A DNA stretch of 64,000 bases from an uncultured Cellulomonas sp. (GCF_947494015.1 NZ_CANLTL010000011.1:1-64000), one strand, 5' to 3'; positions 35,101 through 45,467 are shown, counted from the first letter of the stretch. Notes: generated from the sequence alone by a model not told the origin. Translations and numbers: made by a program.

Positions 35101-36741
35101 CAGGTTGGGCTCCGGCCCGATCGCGCCACCGATGCTGGTCACCAGCTCCTCGCGGATGGCGTCCAGCGGCGGGTTCGTGACCTGGGCGAACAGCTGCGTG
35201 AAGTAGTCGAACAGCAGCCGCGGGCGCTCGGACAGCACCGCGACCGGGGTGTCGTTGCCCATCGCGCCGAGCGGCTCCGCGCCGGCGTTGGCCATCGGGG
35301 TGAGCAGGACCTTGAGGTCCTCCTCGGTGTACCCGAACGCGCGCTGGCGCCGGCGCACGGACGCCGAGGAGTGCGCGACGTGCTCACGCTCGGGCAGGTC
35401 CGGCAGCGCCACCGCGTTCTCGCGCACCCACTGGGCGTACGGCCGCTGGGCGGCGAGCTGGGCCTTGACCTCGTCGTCCTCGATGATCCGACCGGCGCCG
35501 GTGTCCACGAGGAACATCCGGCCCGGCTCGAGCCGACCCTTGCGGACCACCGTGGCGGGGTCGATGTCCAGCACGCCGGCCTCCGAGGCGAGCACGACGA
35601 GCCCGTCCTCGGTCACCCAGTACCGGCCCGGGCGCAGCCCGTTGCGGTCCAGCACCGCGCCGATCAGCGTGCCGTCGGAGAAGGTCAGGCACGCGGGCCC
35701 GTCCCACGGCTCCATCAGCGTGGAGTGGTACTCGTAGAAGGCCCGGCGGGCGGGGTCCATGTCGGCGTGGTTCTCCCACGCCTCGGGGATCATCATGAGC
35801 ACCGAGTGCGGCAGCGACCGCCCCGCGAGGTGCAGCAGCTCGAGCACCTCGTCGAACGTCGCCGAGTCGCTGGAGCCCTCGCTGACCACGGGCAGCAGCG
35901 GGGCGAGGTCGCCGAGCTTGTCGCTGGACAGCGTCGAGGTGCGGGCGGCCATCCAGTTGCGGTTGCCCTTGACCGTGTTGATCTCGCCGTTGTGCGCGAT
36001 CATCCGGAACGGCTGGGCGAGCGGCCAGGACGGGAACGTGTTGGTCGAGAACCGCGAGTGGACCAGGGCCAGCTCGCTCGCGTAGCGCGGGTCGGACAGG
36101 TCCGGGAAGAACGGCTCCAGCTGCGCGGTGGTCAGCATCCCCTTGTAGGTCAGCGTGCGCGAGGACAGCGACGCGAAGAAGATCCCGAGCTCGTGCTCGG
36201 CCCGCTTGCGCAGCCGGTAGGTCCGCCGGTCGAGCCCGACGCCGCGCAGCTCGCGGGAGGGGTCGGCGACCACGAGCTGGCGGAACGCCGGCATCGACGC
36301 GCGGGCGGTCGGGCCGACCAGGTCCGCGGTGACCGGGACGTCGCGCCAGGCCAGGACGTCCAGCTTCTCCTCGGCCGCGATGGCCTCCAGGGCGCGCACG
36401 GCGGTGCTCTGGCCGGCGGCGTCGGTCGGCAGGAACGCCGTGCCGATCGCGTACAGGCCCGCAGGGGGCAGGTCGGCGTCGACCACGTCGCGCAGGAAGG
36501 CGTCCGGGATCTGGGTGAGGATCCCCGCGCCGTCACCGCTGTCCGGCTCGGAGCCGACGGCGCCGCGGTGGTCCAGGTTGAGCAGCGCGGTCAGCCCGGC
36601 GTCGACGATGTCCCGTCCGGGGGTGCCGCGCAGGGTCGCCACGAAGGCGACGCCGCAGGCGTCGTGCTCGTTCGCCGGGTCGTACAGACCGTGGCGTGCG
36701 GGCGCGCCGAGCGCAGCGGGGAACTTCGACGACGTGGGCAT
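32179..36741 (-). CDS. gltB: Glutamate synthase large subunit
   Basis: The protein has 1520 residues, full length for the family. The class II amidotransferase nucleophile is C29 (HDACGVAF), so about 28 residues are removed on maturation. A central domain and the FMN-binding synthase domain follow ([26 protein letters not shown]). The 3Fe-4S cysteines lie near residues 1125-1140 ([15 protein letters not shown]), and the C-terminal beta-helix is present. It makes glutamate from glutamine and 2-oxoglutarate with GltD. A GAGGA site lies 10 nt before the ATG. Confidence 0.97.
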   Translation of the reverse strand: MPTSSKFPAALGAPARHGLYDPANEHDACGVAFVATLRGTPGRDIVDAGLTALLNLDHRGAVGSEPDSGDGAGILTQIPDAFLRDVVDADLPPAGLYAIGTAFLPTDAAGQSTAVRALEAIAAEEKLDVLAWRDVPVTADLVGPTARASMPAFRQLVVADPSRELRGVGLDRRTYRLRKRAEHELGIFFASLSSRTLTYKGMLTTAQLEPFFPDLSDPRYASELALVHSRFSTNTFPSWPLAQPFRMIAHNGEINTVKGNRNWMAARTSTLSSDKLGDLAPLLPVVSEGSSDSATFDEVLELLHLAGRSLPHSVLMMIPEAWENHADMDPARRAFYEYHSTLMEPWDGPACLTFSDGTLIGAVLDRNGLRPGRYWVTEDGLVVLASEAGVLDIDPATVVRKGRLEPGRMFLVDTGAGRIIEDDEVKAQLAAQRPYAQWVRENAVALPDLPEREHVAHSSASVRRRQRAFGYTEEDLKVLLTPMANAGAEPLGAMGNDTPVAVLSERPRLLFDYFTQLFAQVTNPPLDAIREELVTSIGGAIGPEPNLLEDLPEHARKLFLPFPVIDNDELAKIARVHRDPRLAGVFKAITIRGLYRVAGGGAALNERLGEIFAQVDRAVADGVSFIVLSDRDGDADRAAIPSLLLVSAVHHHLLRRRTRTRVSLVVEAGDVREVHHVSALVGYGAAAVNPYLAMESVEDLARSGYLDVTPEKAVANLIKALGKGVLKVMSKMGISTIASYRGAQVFEALGLSEELVEEYFTGTTSRLGGVGLDVIAAEVAARHADAYPRSGNRQPHQRLAEGGDYQWRRDGEEHLFDPETVFRLQHSTRSRQFDVFRQYTARVDQQSERLMTLRGLLQFSSGRAPVPIDEVEPVSEIVKRFNTGAMSYGSISAEAHETLAIAMNRLGGRSNSGEGGEDPARLKDPERRSRVKQIASGRFGVTADYLTSADDLQIKMAQGAKPGEGGQLPGPKVSPWIAATRHSTPGVGLISPPPHHDIYSIEDLAQLIHDLKNANPAARVHVKLVSQVGVGTVATGVSKAHADVVLISGHDGGTGASPLTSLKHAGGPWEIGLADTQQTLVINGLRDRIVVQVDGQMKTGRDVVVAALLGAEEFGFATAPLIVEGCIMMRVCHLDTCPVGVATQNPELRARFSGKPEFVVTFFEFIAQEVREHLAALGFRSVEEAVGRVDALDARRAVAHWKADGLDLGPILTKPDADPASLRHSRAQDHGLERALDNQLIALSGDALERAEPVRIDLPVRNVNRTVGAMLGHEVTKRYGSTGLADGTIDITLTGSAGQSVGAFLPGGITLRLYGDANDYVGKGLSGGRIVVRPDRSAQLTGDRDVIAGNVIGYGATSGEIFLRGVVGERFGVRNSGATLVVEGVGDHGCEYMTGGTVVVLGRTGRNFAAGMSGGTAYVLDLRPGAVNEAALAAGEITLAPLDDADLIRVEALLRRHHEETGSPLANELLADTGALRTRFTRVLPTEYARMTVAMAKAEAEGLDATQPGVWEHILEVSRG

Positions 36742-36869
36742 GGAACACCGTCCTCACAGGGTCCCGACATGCAAGGGGCCGTTAGGGGAACTGAGGGGCT
36801 CGTCGGGACGTCGTCGGCCCGAGCGTGGAGCGACGATACATCCCGGAAACGCATCGGGGCACGGACGTC
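36742..36869. other. Upstream region of gltB
   Basis: On the minus strand it includes a TATCGT hexamer (possible -10, around 36833-36838) and an 8-bp inverted repeat GTCCCGAC/GTCGGGAC separated by about 35 bases inside the leader. This could be regulatory (nitrogen control), but no known operator consensus fits. Confidence 0.35.
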
Positions 36870-37925
36870 TCAGGGCACGTCCCGACCGGGACTGCCGTGG
36901 GTCGGGGCCGCGTCCTGGCGGGCGTGGCGCCGGGGGTGCCCGGCGTCGTCCCGGGCGCCGGGGCCGGCCGGCTCGGGCGGGACGACGTCGGTGACGTCGT
37001 CCGGGGCCGCGGCGCCGTCGTCCGGCACCGGGGCGCCGTCCAGCCGCAGCGTCGTCTCGCGGCCCGGGTGCCGGCGGCCGAGGACGACGAAGAACGCCAC
37101 CGCGACCAGACCGACGACGATCGACGTCCACACGTTGAGCCGCAGTCCCAGCACCTGCTCGGCGGGGTCGATGCGGAGCGCCTCGATCCACAGCCGCCCG
37201 ACGGTGTAGAGCGCGACGTACAGCCAGAACACGCGGCCGTGCCCGAGCCGGCGGCGCCGGTCGACCCACACCAGCACGGCGGCCGCCGCGAGGTTCCACA
37301 CCATCTCGTACAGGAACGTGGGGTGGAACAGCGTGCCGGCGTCGTACCCGGCCGGGAAGGTCGGCCCCGCGGGGTCGATCCGCAGCCCCCACGGCAGCGT
37401 GGTGGGTGCCCCGAACAGCTCCTGGTTGAACCAGTTGCCGAGCCGGCCGATCGCCTGCGCGACCAGCAGCCCCGGGGCCAGGGCGTCCGCGAACGGCGCC
37501 AGCCGGACGCCTTGCCGGCGGCAGCCGATCCAGGCGCCGACGGCACCGAGCGCGACCGCCCCCCAGATCCCGAGGCCGCCCTCCCAGACGAACAGCGCCC
37601 GGACCGGGTCGCCGCCGGGGCCGAGGTACGCGTCCGGGGAGCTGAGCACGTGGTAGATCCGGCCGCCGACGATCCCGAACGGGACCGCCCAGAACGCGAT
37701 CTCCAGGACGGTGTCGCCGTCACCGCCGCGGGCGACCCAGCGGCGCGTGGTGATCCACAGGGCGGCGGCGATGCCCGCGAGGATCGCGAGCGCGTAGGCC
37801 CGCAGCGGGAACGGGCCGAGGTGCCAGACGGCCTGCGGTGGGCTGGGGATGGCCGCCCCGAGGGACGCCCCCACGGACGCCGGGAGCAGGCTCACGCCGC
37901 CCGCGCCCAGCGCCACGGCGCTCAC
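36870..37925 (-). CDS. lgt: Prolipoprotein diacylglyceryl transferase
   Basis: The 351-residue protein is a multi-pass membrane enzyme with the Lgt signature GRLGNWFNQELFG, FWAVPFGIVGGRIYHV and FVWEGGLGIWGA. It attaches diacylglycerol to the lipobox Cys of lipoproteins, several of which are encoded in this window. The GTG start overlaps the trpA stop (GTGA). The C-terminal 70 residues are an acidic, Pro-rich cytoplasmic tail longer than in E. coli. Confidence 0.95.
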   Translation of the reverse strand: MSAVALGAGGVSLLPASVGASLGAAIPSPPQAVWHLGPFPLRAYALAILAGIAAALWITTRRWVARGGDGDTVLEIAFWAVPFGIVGGRIYHVLSSPDAYLGPGGDPVRALFVWEGGLGIWGAVALGAVGAWIGCRRQGVRLAPFADALAPGLLVAQAIGRLGNWFNQELFGAPTTLPWGLRIDPAGPTFPAGYDAGTLFHPTFLYEMVWNLAAAAVLVWVDRRRRLGHGRVFWLYVALYTVGRLWIEALRIDPAEQVLGLRLNVWTSIVVGLVAVAFFVVLGRRHPGRETTLRLDGAPVPDDGAAAPDDVTDVVPPEPAGPGARDDAGHPRRHARQDAAPTHGSPGRDVP

Positions 37926-38755
37926 CGGGTGCGCGCCTCGGCGCGGTCGGCCCCCCGCACCCCGGCGGACAGGTCACGCGCGACGGCTGCCACCGCCTCG
38001 AGGCCCTGCGCGGGGCTCGACGCCTCCAGCATGGGGCGCACGAACGCGGACCCGACGATCACACCGTCGGCGTAGCCGGCGACCTGCGCCGCCTGGCCCG
38101 CCGTGGAGACGCCGAGCCCGACGCACACGCGCGCGGCGCCGGCCTGCCGGGTGGCGGTGACGAGCTCGGCGGCCCGCTCGCCCAGCGAGGTGCGCTCGCC
38201 GGTCACCCCCATGGTCGAGGCCGCGTAGACGAACCCGCGGGACGCGGCAGCCGTCGAGGCCAGACGCTCGGGGGACGAGCTCGGCGCGACCAGGAACACC
38301 CGGTCGAGGTCGTGGGCGTCGGCCGCGGCGATCCACTCCCCCGCCTCGTCCGGGATGAGGTCGGGGGTGATGAGGCCCGCTCCGCCGGCGGAGGCCAGGT
38401 CCCGGGCGAACGCGTCCACCCCGTACCGCAGCACCGGGTTGAAGTAGCTCATCACCAGCACGGGAGCGCCGGTGGCGGCGATGCCCTCGACGGCGCCGAA
38501 GACGTCCCGCACCCGGACGCCGCCCTCGAGGGCACGCTCGACGGCGTGCTGGATGACCGGCCCGTCCATGACGGGGTCGGAGTAGGCGATGCCGAGCTCG
38601 ATGATGTCCACGCCCGCCTCGACCATCGCGGTCGCGGCGGCGACCGACCCGGCCACGTCGGGGAACCCGACCGGCAGGTACCCGATCAGCGCGGCGTGCC
38701 CCTCGGCGCGCAGGGCGTCCAGGCGGTCCCCCGCGCGGCTGCGCCCGGCGCTCAC
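37922..38755 (-). CDS. trpA: Tryptophan synthase alpha subunit
   Basis: The protein has 277 residues from GTG 38755, overlapping the trpB stop (GTGA). Catalytic E53 and D64 lie in [16 protein letters not shown]; further motifs are [24 protein letters not shown] and [13 protein letters not shown]. It cleaves indole-3-glycerol phosphate and channels indole to TrpB. Confidence 0.97.
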   Translation of the reverse strand: MSAGRSRAGDRLDALRAEGHAALIGYLPVGFPDVAGSVAAATAMVEAGVDIIELGIAYSDPVMDGPVIQHAVERALEGGVRVRDVFGAVEGIAATGAPVLVMSYFNPVLRYGVDAFARDLASAGGAGLITPDLIPDEAGEWIAAADAHDLDRVFLVAPSSSPERLASTAAASRGFVYAASTMGVTGERTSLGERAAELVTATRQAGAARVCVGLGVSTAGQAAQVAGYADGVIVGSAFVRPMLEASSPAQGLEAVAAVARDLSAGVRGADRAEARTR

Positions 38756-40017
38756 TTCTGCTCCCCGGGGATCTCGGCGACCTTCTCGGCGACGTCGTGG
38801 TCCAGCAGGTCGAACCAGCGGGCGGCGGTCTCCACGTCCTTGTCGCCACGGCCGGACAGGTTGACCAGGATGACCGCGTCGGGCCCGAGCTCGCGGCCGA
38901 GGTCGATGGCGCCGGCCAGCGCGTGCGCCGACTCGATCGCCGGGATGATCCCCTCGGTCCGGCACAGGATCTTGAAGGCGTCCATGGCCTGCGCGTCGGT
39001 GATCGGCCGGTACTCGGCACGGTGGATGCTCGACAGCCACGAGTGCTCGGGGCCCACTCCGGGGTAGTCCAGGCCCGCTGAGATGGAGTGGCTCTCGACC
39101 GTCTGGCCGTCCTCGTCCTGGAGCAGGTACGACCGCGCACCGTGCAGCACACCGGGAGCACCCGCGGTGATGGTGGCCGCGTGCCGACCGGTCTCCACGC
39201 CGTCGCCGCCGGCCTCGAGGCCGATCAGCCGGACCCCGGCGTCGTCGAGGAACGCGTGGAAGATGCCGATCGCGTTGGAGCCACCGCCCACGCACGCCGC
39301 GACGGCGTCGGGCAGGCGGCCGACCAGGTCGAGGACCTGGGCGCGGGCCTCCTCGCCGATGATGCGCTGCAGGTCGCGGACCATCGCCGGGAACGGGTGT
39401 GGGCCGGCGACCGTGCCGAACACGTAGTTGGTGGTCTCGACGTTGGTGACCCAGTCGCGCAGGGCCTCGTTGATCGCGTCCTTGAGCGTGCGCGACCCCG
39501 TGGTCACCGGGATGACCTCGGCGCCGAGCAGCCTCATCCGGGCGACGTTGAGGGCCTGACGGCGGGTGTCCTCCTCGCCCATGTAGATCACGCAGTCCAG
39601 GTCGAACAGCGCCGCCGCGGTCGCGGTCGCCACGCCGTGCTGACCGGCGCCGGTCTCGGCGATGACCCGCGTCTTGCCGATCCGCTTGGTCAGCAGCGCC
39701 TGGCCGAGCACGTTGTTGATCTTGTGCGAGCCGGTGTGGTTGAGGTCCTCGCGCTTGAGGATGATCCGGGCGCCGCCGGCCTCCCGGGCGAAGCGGGGCA
39801 CCTCGGTGATGATGCTGGGCCGCCCGGTGTAGGTGCGGTGCAGCCGCTGGAGCTCGTCGGTGAAGCCGGGGTCCACCTTGGCTTTGCTGTACTCCGTGTC
39901 GAGCTCGTCGAGGGCCGCGATGAGCGCCTCGGGCACGAACCGGCCCCCGAAGTCGCCGAAATACGGGCCTTCGAGCGTGGCGAGCGAGTCGGCGAGCGAC
40001 CGGTCTGGCTGGTCCAC
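38752..40017 (-). CDS. trpB: Tryptophan synthase beta subunit
   Basis: The protein has 421 residues from GTG 40017, with AAGGGA about 9 nt upstream; an upstream in-frame extension is not conserved. The PLP lysine is K99 in [11 protein letters not shown], the phosphate-binding loop is [10 protein letters not shown], and GAGQHG and [15 protein letters not shown] are present. It joins indole and serine to give tryptophan. Confidence 0.97.
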   Translation of the reverse strand: MDQPDRSLADSLATLEGPYFGDFGGRFVPEALIAALDELDTEYSKAKVDPGFTDELQRLHRTYTGRPSIITEVPRFAREAGGARIILKREDLNHTGSHKINNVLGQALLTKRIGKTRVIAETGAGQHGVATATAAALFDLDCVIYMGEEDTRRQALNVARMRLLGAEVIPVTTGSRTLKDAINEALRDWVTNVETTNYVFGTVAGPHPFPAMVRDLQRIIGEEARAQVLDLVGRLPDAVAACVGGGSNAIGIFHAFLDDAGVRLIGLEAGGDGVETGRHAATITAGAPGVLHGARSYLLQDEDGQTVESHSISAGLDYPGVGPEHSWLSSIHRAEYRPITDAQAMDAFKILCRTEGIIPAIESAHALAGAIDLGRELGPDAVILVNLSGRGDKDVETAARWFDLLDHDVAEKVAEIPGEQK

Positions 40018-40075
40018 CGGGATCAGTCCCTTCTGAGGGTGAGGTGCGCGGGAGGGTGACGACGAGCCGGCCGGC

Positions 40076-40888
40076 TCAGCGGCGCACCGCGCGCAGCGAC
40101 GGGTGTGCACCCGCGGCCACGAGGTCGGCGACGGACTGGCGTGGTGCGTCGTCCGTGACGAGGGCCTCGCCGACCAGGACGGCGTCGGCGCCCGCGCGCG
40201 CGAACTCCATCACGTCGTGCGGTCCGCGGACGCCGGACTCGGCGACCTTCACGAGCCCGTCGGGGATGGCGGGCGACACCCGGGCGAACGTGCCGGGGTC
40301 GACCTCAAGGGTCTTGAGGTTGCGGGCGTTGACGCCGATGACGCGTGCGCCGGCGTCGACGGCACGGGAGGCCTCCTCGACGTCGTGCACCTCGACCAGG
40401 GCCGTCATGCCCAGGGAGTGGACCCGCTCGACGAAGCTGGTCAGCACCGTCTGCTCCAGCGCCGCGACGATCAGCAGGACGATGTCCGCGCCGTGCGCCC
40501 GGGCCTCCCAGATCTGGTACGGGCTGACGATGAAGTCCTTGCGCAGCACCGGGATGTCGACGGCGGCCCGGACGGCGTCCAGATCCGCCAGGGAGCCCTT
40601 GAAGCGCCGCTCCTCGGTGAGCACCGAGATGCAGTGCGCACCGCCCTTCTCGTACTCGACCGCGAGCGCGGCCGGGTCCGTGATGGTGGCCAGCGGGCCG
40701 CGGCTCGGGCTGGACCGCTTGACCTCGGCGATCACCGCGACCGCCTCGTCGTCGCGCAGCCGGTCCACGCAGTTCAACGCACCCGGCACCCGTGCGGCGC
40801 GCTCCTTCAGGACGCTCAGCGGGGTCGTCGACTCGCGGGCCGCGAGGTCCTCCCGGACTCCCGCGACGATCTCGTCCAGCACCGTCAT
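40076..40888 (-). CDS. trpC: Indole-3-glycerol phosphate synthase
   Basis: The protein has 270 residues from ATG 40888, with GGGAAGG 10 nt upstream. TIM-barrel motifs include [56 protein letters not shown] and [12 protein letters not shown]. It closes the indole ring from carboxyphenylamino-deoxyribulose phosphate. First gene of trpC-trpB-trpA-lgt; trpD and trpF are not here. Confidence 0.97.
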   Translation of the reverse strand: MTVLDEIVAGVREDLAARESTTPLSVLKERAARVPGALNCVDRLRDDEAVAVIAEVKRSSPSRGPLATITDPAALAVEYEKGGAHCISVLTEERRFKGSLADLDAVRAAVDIPVLRKDFIVSPYQIWEARAHGADIVLLIVAALEQTVLTSFVERVHSLGMTALVEVHDVEEASRAVDAGARVIGVNARNLKTLEVDPGTFARVSPAIPDGLVKVAESGVRGPHDVMEFARAGADAVLVGEALVTDDAPRQSVADLVAAGAHPSLRAVRR

Positions 40889-40963
40889 CGTGGCCACACC
40901 TTCCCTCGGGGAACCCTCACCGACCGTCTCGGCCACCTGCGAGGACGGGCAGCGAGTGGGTCC

Positions 40964-40969
40964 ATCGTA
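40964..40969 (-). promoter_or_regulatory. Probable -10 hexamer of trpC (TACGAT)
   Basis: On the minus strand TACGAT lies 75 bases before the trpC start, giving a leader of about 65-70 nt with a small TTCCC-CGA-GGGAA stem. No tandem Trp codons for attenuation are visible in the leader. Confidence 0.4.
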
Positions 40970-41053
40970 GAGCCGCACGCGTGTGACCCCGACCACCGTC
41001 GTGCCGGGACGGGGCCGTCGGGGACGTCGCGGACGTCGCGGTCGCCGCCGCGC

Positions 41054-41548
41054 TCAGGGCGCGAGGACGCCGGCGAGCGCCGGCACGTTGCGCAGCACGG
41101 TGAACGCGACCACCACGGCGAGCAGCACCCATGCCGTGGGAGCGGCGGCGCTGTCGGGCGCCCGGGCGGCGGGCCGCCCGGCACCGAGCCACCGGCGGCG
41201 CAGCCACAGGGCCCAGGCGGCCACCGCGAGCGGCGCCCCGAGGACGACGAGCGGGTTCATGCCCCAGGCACCGGCGAGGTCACCGTGCGCGAGGTCGTGG
41301 ACCGCGCGCTGGCCGCCGCAGCCTGCGCAGTACAGGCCTGTCAGCGCGAGCACCGGGCACCCCAGGTGCCCGCCCGGTCGGTACGGGTCGGTCACGGCCA
41401 GGTACGCCACGGCGAGGCCGGCGGCCAACCCCGCGGCGAGCGGTGCCCGGGCGGCCACGGCACCCCGGCGACCGGACGACGCCCGCACGTCCGGACGGCC
41501 CGGACCTGCGTGGAGGTGCGGGCCGTCCGGACGCGAGCGGGCGGACAT
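41054..41548 (-). CDS. DUF2752 membrane protein
   Basis: The protein has 164 residues. The DUF2752 signature CPVLALTGLYCAGCGGQRAVHDLAHGD, with its Cys residues and GGQR, is followed by GAWGMNPLVV. It has about three or four membrane helices. The function is unknown; it sits just upstream of trpC in the same direction and next to another small membrane protein. Confidence 0.88.
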   Translation of the reverse strand: MSARSRPDGPHLHAGPGRPDVRASSGRRGAVAARAPLAAGLAAGLAVAYLAVTDPYRPGGHLGCPVLALTGLYCAGCGGQRAVHDLAHGDLAGAWGMNPLVVLGAPLAVAAWALWLRRRWLGAGRPAARAPDSAAAPTAWVLLAVVVAFTVLRNVPALAGVLAP

Positions 41549-41552
41549 GGCG

Positions 41553-42116
41553 TCAGAACGTCGTGGTGCCCGTGCTGGTCTCCAGCACGTCCATGTACCA
41601 GGCCCAGCCGCCGAAGATGAGCCAGAGCAGCCCGACGACCCACAGCACGAGGGCGACCACCCCGATGATGACGCCGGCCAGCCCGAGGCCACCGTTGTTC
41701 GCCTCGCCGCTTGCCGCCGCCTTGCGGCTCTTGGAACCCAGGACGATGCCGGGGATCGCCAGCAGCGGCGCGATGGTGCTGCAGATCGTCAGCGAGAGCA
41801 GGCTCAGCACGAGCGACCAGACGCCCAGCGAGTTGCGCTGGGTGCCGCCCTGCTGCCCGTACGGCGAGCCGCCGTACGCGCCGTAGGCGGGAGCCGCGCT
41901 GCCGAAGTCCTGCTGGGAGCCGTAGGCCGGCGGCTGCGACCCGTAGGCCGGCGGCTGGGACCCGTAGGCCGGCGGCTGCGAGCCGTAGGCCGGCGGGGTC
42001 GACCCTGAGCCGTACGAGGTCGAGCCGGACGACTCCGGACCGGACGAGCCGGAGCCCGAGGAGTCGGGGTCGCGCGGGGTGCCGTACGGATCCTGGGGGT
42101 TGTTCGTGGACGACAT
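41553..42116 (-). CDS. DUF4190-like membrane protein with PPAYGSQ repeats
   Basis: The protein has 187 residues, ATG after GGAGGTCCG. Residues 1-90 are Ser/Gly/Pro/Tyr-rich, with four PPAYGSQ copies. The C-terminal half has two hydrophobic hairpins (about 98-125 and 143-172) around GSKSRKAA, like DUF4190 proteins. The low-complexity half would face the cytoplasm or envelope and self-associate (inference). Only 4 nt separate it from the DUF2752 gene. Confidence 0.8.
   Translation of the reverse strand: MSSTNNPQDPYGTPRDPDSSGSGSSGPESSGSTSYGSGSTPPAYGSQPPAYGSQPPAYGSQPPAYGSQQDFGSAAPAYGAYGGSPYGQQGGTQRNSLGVWSLVLSLLSLTICSTIAPLLAIPGIVLGSKSRKAAASGEANNGGLGLAGVIIGVVALVLWVVGLLWLIFGGWAWYMDVLETSTGTTTF
41920..42000. 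repeat. 21-bp tandem repeats (PPAYGSQ)
   Basis: CCGTAGGCCGGCGGCTG recurs every 21 bp about four times, keeping frame inside the DUF4190-like gene. Confidence 0.85.
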
Positions 42117-42247
42117 CGGACCTCCGTGGTGGGTGACGCGGACCGGGAGTGACCCGGGCGGTTCGGTGTGCGGTTCGGCTCTCGTGGTGTGCCGCCCGGC
42201 CGTGCGCGGCGTGGCGGGGGGCCGGCGGGGGCCGGGTCGACCGCGCG

Positions 42248-42274
42248 GCGGCGGCCGGCGGTGCCGGCCGCCGC
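42248..42274 (-). terminator. Terminator hairpin after the DUF6704-like gene
   Basis: A perfect 12-bp stem (42248-42259 with 42263-42274, loop GGT) downstream of the stop at 42293 separates it from the DUF4190-like gene. The remaining bases to 42117 hold only the latter's ribosome site. Confidence 0.7.
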
Positions 42275-42292
42275 CCGGCGCGACGGGTCAGC

Positions 42293-42589
42293 TCAGTGCG
42301 ACCGGCCCTCGGCAGCGGCCCGCTCCTCCTTGGCGCGGGTCCTGTCGCCGCCCTGGCCGAAGCCCATGAGCTGCAGGATCTTGCCGAGCAGGACGCCGAG
42401 CACGGTCAGCCCGACCCCCGTCCAGAACAGCCAGCTGAACGCCAGCACCATGCCGACGGCGCCGACGGTGAACCCGACGATGACGAGCACCGTCATGGTC
42501 CACGCCGCCGTCGTGTGCCCGTGGTTCATGGGCGGCGCGCTGGGCGGGAGGTACGCGGTCTCGGATCGAGAGGTGGAACGGTCGGCCAT
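42293..42589 (-). CDS. HGxxPAAW-type small membrane protein (DUF6704-like)
   Basis: The 98-residue protein contains MNHGHTTAAWT just before the first of two membrane helices, a variant of the HGxTPAAW motif of a small actinobacterial family; the usual Pro is Thr here. The tail is charged. It is regularly found near trp genes in actinobacteria (recalled), as here. The function is unknown. Confidence 0.8.
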   Translation of the reverse strand: MADRSTSRSETAYLPPSAPPMNHGHTTAAWTMTVLVIVGFTVGAVGMVLAFSWLFWTGVGLTVLGVLLGKILQLMGFGQGGDRTRAKEERAAAEGRSH

Positions 42590-42620
42590 GCGTGGAGCCT
42601 TTCATCTGCGGGTTCGCCCG

Positions 42621-42626
42621 AGCCTA
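42621..42626 (-). promoter_or_regulatory. -10 hexamer TAGGCT
   Basis: On the minus strand TAGGCT lies 31 bases before the ATG at 42589, leaving a short leader with an AAAGG ribosome site. Confidence 0.5.
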
Positions 42627-42680
42627 TCCCGCGGGGGTCGCCCCGGCCGCGCACGCCCCGCGTGCGGGGCGCCCGGGCGG

Positions 42681-42780
42681 CCTGGGGTCGGCCGGGGTCA
42701 GCCGAGGTCGGCCGGGGTCGGCCGGGGTCGGCCGGGGTCGGCCGGGGTCGGGTGGGGGTGAGCCGGGGTCAGGTGGGGTC
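42681..42780. repeat. G-rich 10-bp tandem array
   Basis: GCCGGGGTCG or close variants repeat seven times from 42681 to 42750, followed by diverged G-rich units up to 42780. The array begins at the end of the trp-associated membrane protein gene. G-runs of four on the plus strand could form G-quadruplexes. Confidence 0.85.
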
Positions 42781-43377
42781 GTGGCCGCGGGTGAGCGCGT
42801 CCCACGCCGCCTGGTCGTCGTCGGGCACGGCGGCCGTGCCCTCGCTGCGCCCGCCGCGCGCGGCGTCGTGCCGGGCCGAGGGCCGCGACCAGGACCTCGA
42901 CGTCGCACCGAGCCAGAGGCCGACGACCATGACCGCGACCCCGACGGCGGCGGCGACCCACGGCCAGGCGGTGATCACGACGGGCGCGGTGAGTGTGCCC
43001 ACGCCGGTCGCGCCGGCCACGACGGTGCGTGCGATCGGCTCGGGGTCCGCCGTCACCGAGACCGCCGAGGCCAGCTGGAGCAGCCCGGCGAGCAGGACGA
43101 CGCCGGTCACCACCCAGCGTCCGACCGGCCCGGCGAGGCCGATCGCGATGCCGGCGGCCAGCAGGACGAGGGCGGCCGCGGGCACTCCCGGTGCGGCCTG
43201 GGTCCCGGTCACGGCGACCGGCACCACCGGTTCGAGCGCGGTGGACCCGGCCGTGCGCAGCCACACGGGCACGCCGCTGACCAGGGAGGCGAGCGCGAGT
43301 GCGAGCACCACGAGGATCGCGCAGCGTCGTCCGGTGCTCGCCGGTGCGGGGGGCGGCGGCGCGTCGGGCAGGCTCAC
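42769..43377 (-). CDS. Trp-biosynthesis-associated membrane protein (TIGR02234-like)
   Basis: The protein has 202 residues and four membrane helices, starting at GTG 43377, which overlaps the trpE stop (GTGA). Length, topology, small-residue composition and position directly after trpE match the TIGR02234 family. The function is unknown; the constant link to trpE suggests a role in tryptophan synthesis or export. The C-terminus is hydrophilic (DDDQAAWDALTRGHD). Confidence 0.8.
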   Translation of the reverse strand: MSLPDAPPPPAPASTGRRCAILVVLALALASLVSGVPVWLRTAGSTALEPVVPVAVTGTQAAPGVPAAALVLLAAGIAIGLAGPVGRWVVTGVVLLAGLLQLASAVSVTADPEPIARTVVAGATGVGTLTAPVVITAWPWVAAAVGVAVMVVGLWLGATSRSWSRPSARHDAARGGRSEGTAAVPDDDQAAWDALTRGHDPT

Positions 43378-44948
43378 GCGTCACGGCCCAGCGTGCGCAG
43401 GCGGGAGGCGACCTGGACGGCCCGGACCGCGGCGGCGGCCTTGTTGCGGGACTCGGCGTACTCCAGGGCCGGCACGGAGTCGGCCACGATCCCGCCGCCG
43501 GCCTGCACGCTCGCCCGCCCGCCGGCGATGACCGCCGTGCGGATGGCGATGGCCATGTCCATGTCCCCGGCGAAGTCGAAGTAGCCGGCGGTCCCGCCGT
43601 AGATCCCGCGCCGTGCCGGCTCGAGCTCGTCGATGAGCGCCATGGCGCGCGGCTTGGGGGCGCCGGACAGGGTGCCGGCGGGGAAGGTCGCGGCGAGCGC
43701 GTCCAGGGCGGTCGCCCCCGCGCGGAGCTGGCCGACGACGGTCGAGCAGATGTGCATGATGTGGCTGAACCGCTTGACGGCCATCAGCTCGACCACCTCG
43801 ACGGTCGACGGCTCGCACACCTTGACCAGGTCGTTGCGGGACAGGTCCACCAGCATGATGTGCTCGGACCGCTCCTTGGGGTCGGCGAGCAGCTCCTCCC
43901 CCAGCCGCAGGTCCTCCTCCGGGTCAGCACCGCGGGGCCGGGAGCCGGCGATCGGGAACGTCACGGCGCGTCCGGCGGTGACCTTGACGAGCGTCTCGGG
44001 GCTGGACCCGACGACCGCGAAGTCCGACCCGGCGGCGTCCTGCAGCGCGAACAGGTACATGTACGGGCTCGGGTTGATGGTGCGCAGGACGCGGTACACG
44101 TCGAGCGGGTCGGCCGGGCAGTCCAGGTCCAGGCGCTGGGACAGCACCACCTGGAAGACCTCCCCGTCGACGATCGCCCGCTTGCCCGCGCGGACGGCGT
44201 CCTCGAACTCCTGCTGGCTGGAGCGGAACTCCAGCGCGGGCTCGGGTGCCGCGACCAGGACGGCCGGACCGCCCGCGGCGGGCTCCGCCAGGGCCGCCTG
44301 CATGGCGTCGAGCCGGGCCACCGCGTCCGCGTGCGCCTCGTCGACGCGGGCGTCGGTGTCGTCGAAGTTGATCGCGTTGGCGACCAGCCACACCGACCCG
44401 TCGACGTGGTCCACGACGGCGAGGTCGGTCGCCAGGCACAGGGTCATCTCCGGCACGTCGAGCTCGCGCGGGGCGTTCGCCGGGATGGTCGGCTCCCACT
44501 GGCGCACGATGTCCCACCCCAGCGCCCCGACCAGGCCACCGGTCAGCGGCGGCAGCCCGGGGACCGCCGGGGTCCGCAGCACGTCGAGGGTGGCCCCCAG
44601 CACCTCGAGCGGGGCCCCGTCGGTCGGGACCCCGGCCGGGACGTCACCGGTCCACACCGCGCGACCGTCGGCGACCGTGAGGGTGGCGCGCGAGCGCACC
44701 CCGATGAAGGAGTGCCGCGACCAGGAGCCGTCGCTCTCCGCCGACTCCAGGATGAACGTGCCGGGCCGGCCCGCGGCGAGCGTGCGGTACAGGCCGACCG
44801 GGGTCACGTCGTCGGCCAGCAGGCGGCGCACCACGGGGATCACCCGACGGGTGGGGGCGAACTCGCGGAACTCCGCCAGCGACGGCCAGGTGGTCCCCCA
44901 CGGCACCTCGACCGGCGCGAGCGTGGGGTCCTCGGCGGCGGCGGTCAC
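43374..44948 (-). CDS. trpE: Anthranilate synthase component I
   Basis: The protein has 524 residues from GTG 44948, overlapping the hisI stop. Chorismate-binding motifs are [69 protein letters not shown] and [15 protein letters not shown]. The N-terminal feedback domain has [17 protein letters not shown]. It makes anthranilate from chorismate with a glutamine amidotransferase (trpG) that is not encoded here. Confidence 0.97.
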   Translation of the reverse strand: MTAAAEDPTLAPVEVPWGTTWPSLAEFREFAPTRRVIPVVRRLLADDVTPVGLYRTLAAGRPGTFILESAESDGSWSRHSFIGVRSRATLTVADGRAVWTGDVPAGVPTDGAPLEVLGATLDVLRTPAVPGLPPLTGGLVGALGWDIVRQWEPTIPANAPRELDVPEMTLCLATDLAVVDHVDGSVWLVANAINFDDTDARVDEAHADAVARLDAMQAALAEPAAGGPAVLVAAPEPALEFRSSQQEFEDAVRAGKRAIVDGEVFQVVLSQRLDLDCPADPLDVYRVLRTINPSPYMYLFALQDAAGSDFAVVGSSPETLVKVTAGRAVTFPIAGSRPRGADPEEDLRLGEELLADPKERSEHIMLVDLSRNDLVKVCEPSTVEVVELMAVKRFSHIMHICSTVVGQLRAGATALDALAATFPAGTLSGAPKPRAMALIDELEPARRGIYGGTAGYFDFAGDMDMAIAIRTAVIAGGRASVQAGGGIVADSVPALEYAESRNKAAAAVRAVQVASRLRTLGRDA

Positions 44949-45436
44949 CGGCCGGCTCCCCCGGCGACGCCGGCGCCGGTCGTCGCACCGGTCGTGGCAC
45001 CGGTCGTGACGCCGGTGGACGGCACCCCGGACGGCTCCGACGACCCGGCGCCGTCGGGCCGATCGCCGACGACGGCGGGCAGCACGCCGCCGGCGTCGAA
45101 GCACGTGCGCGCGCCGGTGTGGCAGGCGGCGCCGACCTGGTCCACCCGGACGAGCAGCGCGTCACCGTCGCAGTCGACCGCGACCGCCCGGACGTACTGG
45201 GCATGGCCGGACGTGTCGCCCTTGCGCCAGTACTCCCCGCGCGACCTGCTCCAGAAGGTCACCCGGCCGGACGTCAGCGTGCGGTGCAGCGCCTCGTCGT
45301 CCATCCAGCCGAGCATGAGCACGTCACCGGAGTCGTGCTGCTGGACGATCGCGGCGACCAGCCCGTGCTCGTCGCGCTTGAGCCGGTGCGCGATCGTCGG
45401 GTCGAGGGCGGACGGGGACGAGGACGGGGTCGACAC
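44945..45436 (-). CDS. hisI: Phosphoribosyl-AMP cyclohydrolase
   Basis: The protein has 163 residues. [46 protein letters not shown] and [10 protein letters not shown] (metal Asp and Cys) mark the enzyme that opens the purine ring in histidine synthesis. The C-terminal 40 residues are a low-complexity Thr/Gly/Ala tail (TGATTGATTGA) absent from the enzyme core. It is coupled to trpE by GTGA. Confidence 0.95.
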   Translation of the reverse strand: MSTPSSSPSALDPTIAHRLKRDEHGLVAAIVQQHDSGDVLMLGWMDDEALHRTLTSGRVTFWSRSRGEYWRKGDTSGHAQYVRAVAVDCDGDALLVRVDQVGAACHTGARTCFDAGGVLPAVVGDRPDGAGSSEPSGVPSTGVTTGATTGATTGAGVAGGAGR

Positions 45437-45467
45437 GCCGGTGATTCTCCCACGCCGGCGTGGGCCG

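Noticed and set aside
32134-37209. Very long open frame (1691 codons) antisense to glutamate synthase
   Set aside because: It is a GC-bias shadow: the opposite strand has the complete conserved gltB, and this frame has His/Arg/Pro-rich nonsense text. The same reasoning removes most long antisense frames in the window.
40885-40965. Possible trp leader peptide overlapping the trpC start by ATGA
   Set aside because: Its ATG lies inside the likely -10 hexamer TACGAT, so it would not be transcribed, and it has no tandem Trp codons.
42681-42780. CRISPR-like direct repeats
   Set aside because: Units are only 10 bp with no unique spacers, and no cas genes are present.
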